DNA of 64,000 bases from Osedax fenrisi (Eukaryota; Annelida; Polychaeta; Sabellida; Siboglinidae): assembly GCA_964019155.1 (NCBI GenBank), contig OZ025239.1, positions 76,171,571 to 76,235,570 on the forward strand. Reading direction: 5' to 3'. The translations under genes and the position numbers were made by a program. A model generated the notes under the pieces. The model ran no database searches and had not been told where the DNA came from. It saw nothing but the letters and a program-made list of their open reading frames with translations. How positions within the stretch are numbered: the first letter of the stretch is position 1; each line of letters begins with the position of its first letter. This document shows, piece after piece, positions 61,310-64,000 of the stretch.

Positions 61310-61357
<48 letters not shown>

Positions 61358-61487
61358 TAGTAGTAGTAGTAGTAACCTTGTAACATAATGGTTTATACAC
61401 TGCCATCAACATTGCGTGAGTTTTCGACTGTGTTTCGAAGTTATTTTTAAAATTGTGTTTCGAAGTTATTAATACCACTTACTGTCA

Positions 61488-62023
61488 TCAGCATATTTTT
61501 AATTTATGGTATTTAATTGCTTGCTGTCTTCCATGCCATACTTGACTTAGGTGAACAGTACCATATTGTAAGTATAGGAGCTTCTGGCTCGCTGAACTTC
61601 TCCAATCTATAATCTTAAATATCTTCCGTAAACCATTATTATGACCTGTATTTACAGATGTACCACATGACACCAACGATGAAACCTCTTTCATTATTAC
61701 ATTTGTTACGTTACTTCTAAGAAGATTTTCCATTGATTTAATCATTGTGTTAAATATCCCACGAGCTCACGTTCCAAAGGTTCTCCTATACCCACAAATA
61801 TTATCGATTCGTTTCCAAATTTATCTATTAATTTTGCAAATGTGTATATCTTATCAACATATGTCCTGTCTACACTACCGTCTGACCAAAGAGATATTGC
61901 AGTAGAATTTTTGATTTTTGTTTGTAATGTTTCCATATATGTAACTATTATAATATATAATATATTATAATGCTTTATGCGACAGATATTGTAAATCGGT
62001 ATTCGTAATAATATTATCATCAT
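61488..62023 (-). pseudogene. Degraded hAT transposase (ZNF862/DUF4371-like), copy 2
   Basis: Same two frames and same frameshift as 32604-33139; differences include GTSVNTGHNNGLR in place of GLW. The shared frameshift shows it was dead before the block was duplicated. Confidence 0.7.
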
Positions 62024-62105
62024 AATTATATTTAAATTTTGATGCTATCATATTCACAACTGCTCTACCAGGGAAAGAATATTCTGATAAAACCAACTTC
62101 TTTGT

Positions 62106-62143
62106 ATCATCACCTATAGCCTATATAGGCTATAGGTGATGAT
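62106..62143. repeat. Perfect 38-bp palindrome, copy 2
   Basis: Identical to 33222-33259. Confidence 0.9.
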
Positions 62144-62639
62144 GTATACACACTGATCAATTACGATACTATCTTATAAGATAAATAACTATTTGCCTCT
62201 GATATGTAGTTTGCTAGTGGTGTCTTAACTGATGGTTTTATACCTTCAATATTTGTGTATACATTTTGTATGTTATTCAGAACTTAGATATCTAAGTAAG
62301 CATATGCTTCATAATGGTCTCTTTTCTATATATTACATCACAATATCTTGTTATAGGTGATCTTCTTGTGTAGATAAAATATATACAATTATTATAAAAA
62401 AGATGTAATATACAAATATTTTAAAAACAATAAATATATATATATATATTTTTATTTCAATAAATGTTGTATTATAAAAACAACTTTGATATCACACATT
62501 ATATAAATACGTATCATGCTATATATGATAATAGTATATTAATGATATATATATAAGATATATATGAAAATCAAAGCATTCGAAATCAATTATTATAAGT
62601 TAAGTGCCACAGGAACTACTCGGGATAAAGTATCAGGAA

Positions 62640-62990
62640 AGAAGGACTAATGTCCTTATAATGAATATGTAAAGCACAAGATTATCTCCATAATAAGCAT
62701 CTACGAACCTTTCCTACAAACGATTAAACGACGCAAACTAAAATGGCATGTAGGCCTACTCATATTCATACATGGTGGCCTGTATAAAACTATAATACAA
62801 GGCATATTTGAAGTAGTACGTAAACGAGGACGCCCGAAATAGCAATGAATAGATAACATTTCAGATTGAACTACGATGGATATTAATGATTAGGTAAATG
62901 TTGTACATGATCGAGGCGGATGGAGAAATTTGATTCAAAGGAAAGTGTGTTAATTCTCCCTACGATTTCCGAGTCACTGGATTAAAAGTA
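62640..62990 (+). pseudogene. LINE C-terminal remnant, copy 2
   Basis: Same decayed LINE end as 33770-34100, with a one-base insertion near 62873 (CTACGATGG versus CTAGATGG). Confidence 0.6.
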
Positions 62991-63749
62991 AAAGTAATTA
63001 AGTATATAAATGGAAATAAATATAAATATTAAATTAACTATAAATAATAATTAATTTTCTTATCGAATTTGTAAATTTACATGAATTTATAATTTATTTA
63101 TTGTATTCGAATTTTCTTAATATCAATTCTTGTTGTTGAAATAAGTGATATCCTGATATATTTTAAATATATTCTCTAATAACTCAATATGGGATGTATT
63201 TATGCACAATTCAGTGTGTCGACATATACACACAAACACACATATACATATATATATATATATGATAATGATTTAGTTTATTTGACTTTAAAAATTGAAT
63301 ATTTTAAACATTTTCATATCTTTAATATATACACGTAATTTCACGTAAAAATTACATAACAAATAAATAAAAGGATAACAGATAAAATAATAATTTGACA
63401 GAAAATTAAGTAGAGGAGAGTTAGACTATAAGATTATTGGTGAATTACGTGTAGAAATGGATGGACCGGATAAATAAACGGAGATAAGTGCATAGGAATT
63501 GTAATAAATAGGACAGTACAATTTTTAGATAGAAATGAGGAGGAACATAGAGGGACACTATGATGGAGTTATATAGAAGTAAGAAACGCGTCTTTCATGA
63601 GGGAACAGGTTTCAGTATTTGAATAATGTTGGATTCGAATGTCGTATATAGGTATATCGGATTGACGATAATATCAATAAGGGATATATATCTGGGGGGG
63701 ATACATTAAGGCATGTCATAAAGGAATGTACATAACTATTCACACACAC

Positions 63750-63799
<50 letters not shown>

Positions 63800-64000
63800 T
63801 TGATTGATAGTATTAGTATTGATTGATATATATATATATACATATATATGTATATTATTCAATCAATACTAATCATAAAATTAACACGACAATATATAAT
63901 CGACGAATTCAATATTCACTTTATAAACATAGGGTACAGTCAAACCTACGTACAGTGTATGTCACAAACATCACGTCAGGATATTACTCATCATTAGCTG

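Larger units (their letters stand above)
56207..64000. repeat. Large duplicated block, copy 2
   Basis: Starts abruptly with AATTCTATATAAATTATTAA, identical to 28882, and runs off the window. Differences from copy 1: a 453-bp extra segment at 57055-57507, a 1098-bp foldback element at 58294-59391, no 15.85 kb element at 63491, a shorter AGT microsatellite and scattered substitutions. Confidence 0.95.

Overview
This is a 64 kb piece of a very AT-rich nuclear genome, most likely an invertebrate animal. The evidence is small exons between long AT-rich introns, orthologues of animal genes (exocyst Sec15/EXOC6, an ICAP-1-type PTB protein, TFIIS, an NXPE-like SGNH protein), a minor-spliceosome (U12) intron, and many metazoan-type transposons (hAT, Ty3/gypsy, LINE, tRNA-derived SINE, foldback elements). 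I cannot name the species.

Layout. 1-9.7 kb: the 3' two thirds of the Sec15/EXOC6 gene (+ strand); its N-terminal exons lie to the left of the window. An extra exon-like segment lies just before one of its exons, with the same phase and a similar sequence, and could be a mutually exclusive alternative exon. 11.8-15.3 kb: a convergent ICAP-1-like (ITGB1BP1) PTB gene on the minus strand whose first intron begins with a minisatellite that contains the splice donor. 15.4-18.4 kb: divergent intergenic region. 18.4-28.6 kb: a complete ten-exon TFIIS gene (+), with one AT-AC U12 intron that carries a trinucleotide repeat.

28.9-64 kb: repeat-dominated. A block starting 275 bp past the TFIIS stop codon (28,882) reappears almost unchanged at 56,207 and runs past the end of the window. 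The two copies differ mainly by transposon insertions: a 15.85 kb foldback element in copy 1 and a 1.1 kb relative in copy 2, each with a perfect 8-bp target duplication, and each copy shows the empty site for the other's insertion. The copies are either a recent tandem duplication or two haplotypes placed end to end by the assembler. The 15.85 kb element contains a higher-order satellite array, and inside that an intact young Ty3/gypsy retrotransposon. Its gag and pol are joined by a textbook -1 frameshift signal (UUUAAAC, 6-nt spacer, H-type pseudoknot). A MITE, a SINE and a pogo-like transposase remnant are also inside. Between the block copies lie a degraded hAT element, a LINE fragment and a GC-rich NXPE-like SGNH gene whose 5' end abuts the duplication junction.

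The host genes have unrelated cellular roles (vesicle tethering, integrin signalling, transcription elongation) and do not form a pathway or operon. Exon boundaries were derived by hand from splice sites, reading phase and remembered family sequences.
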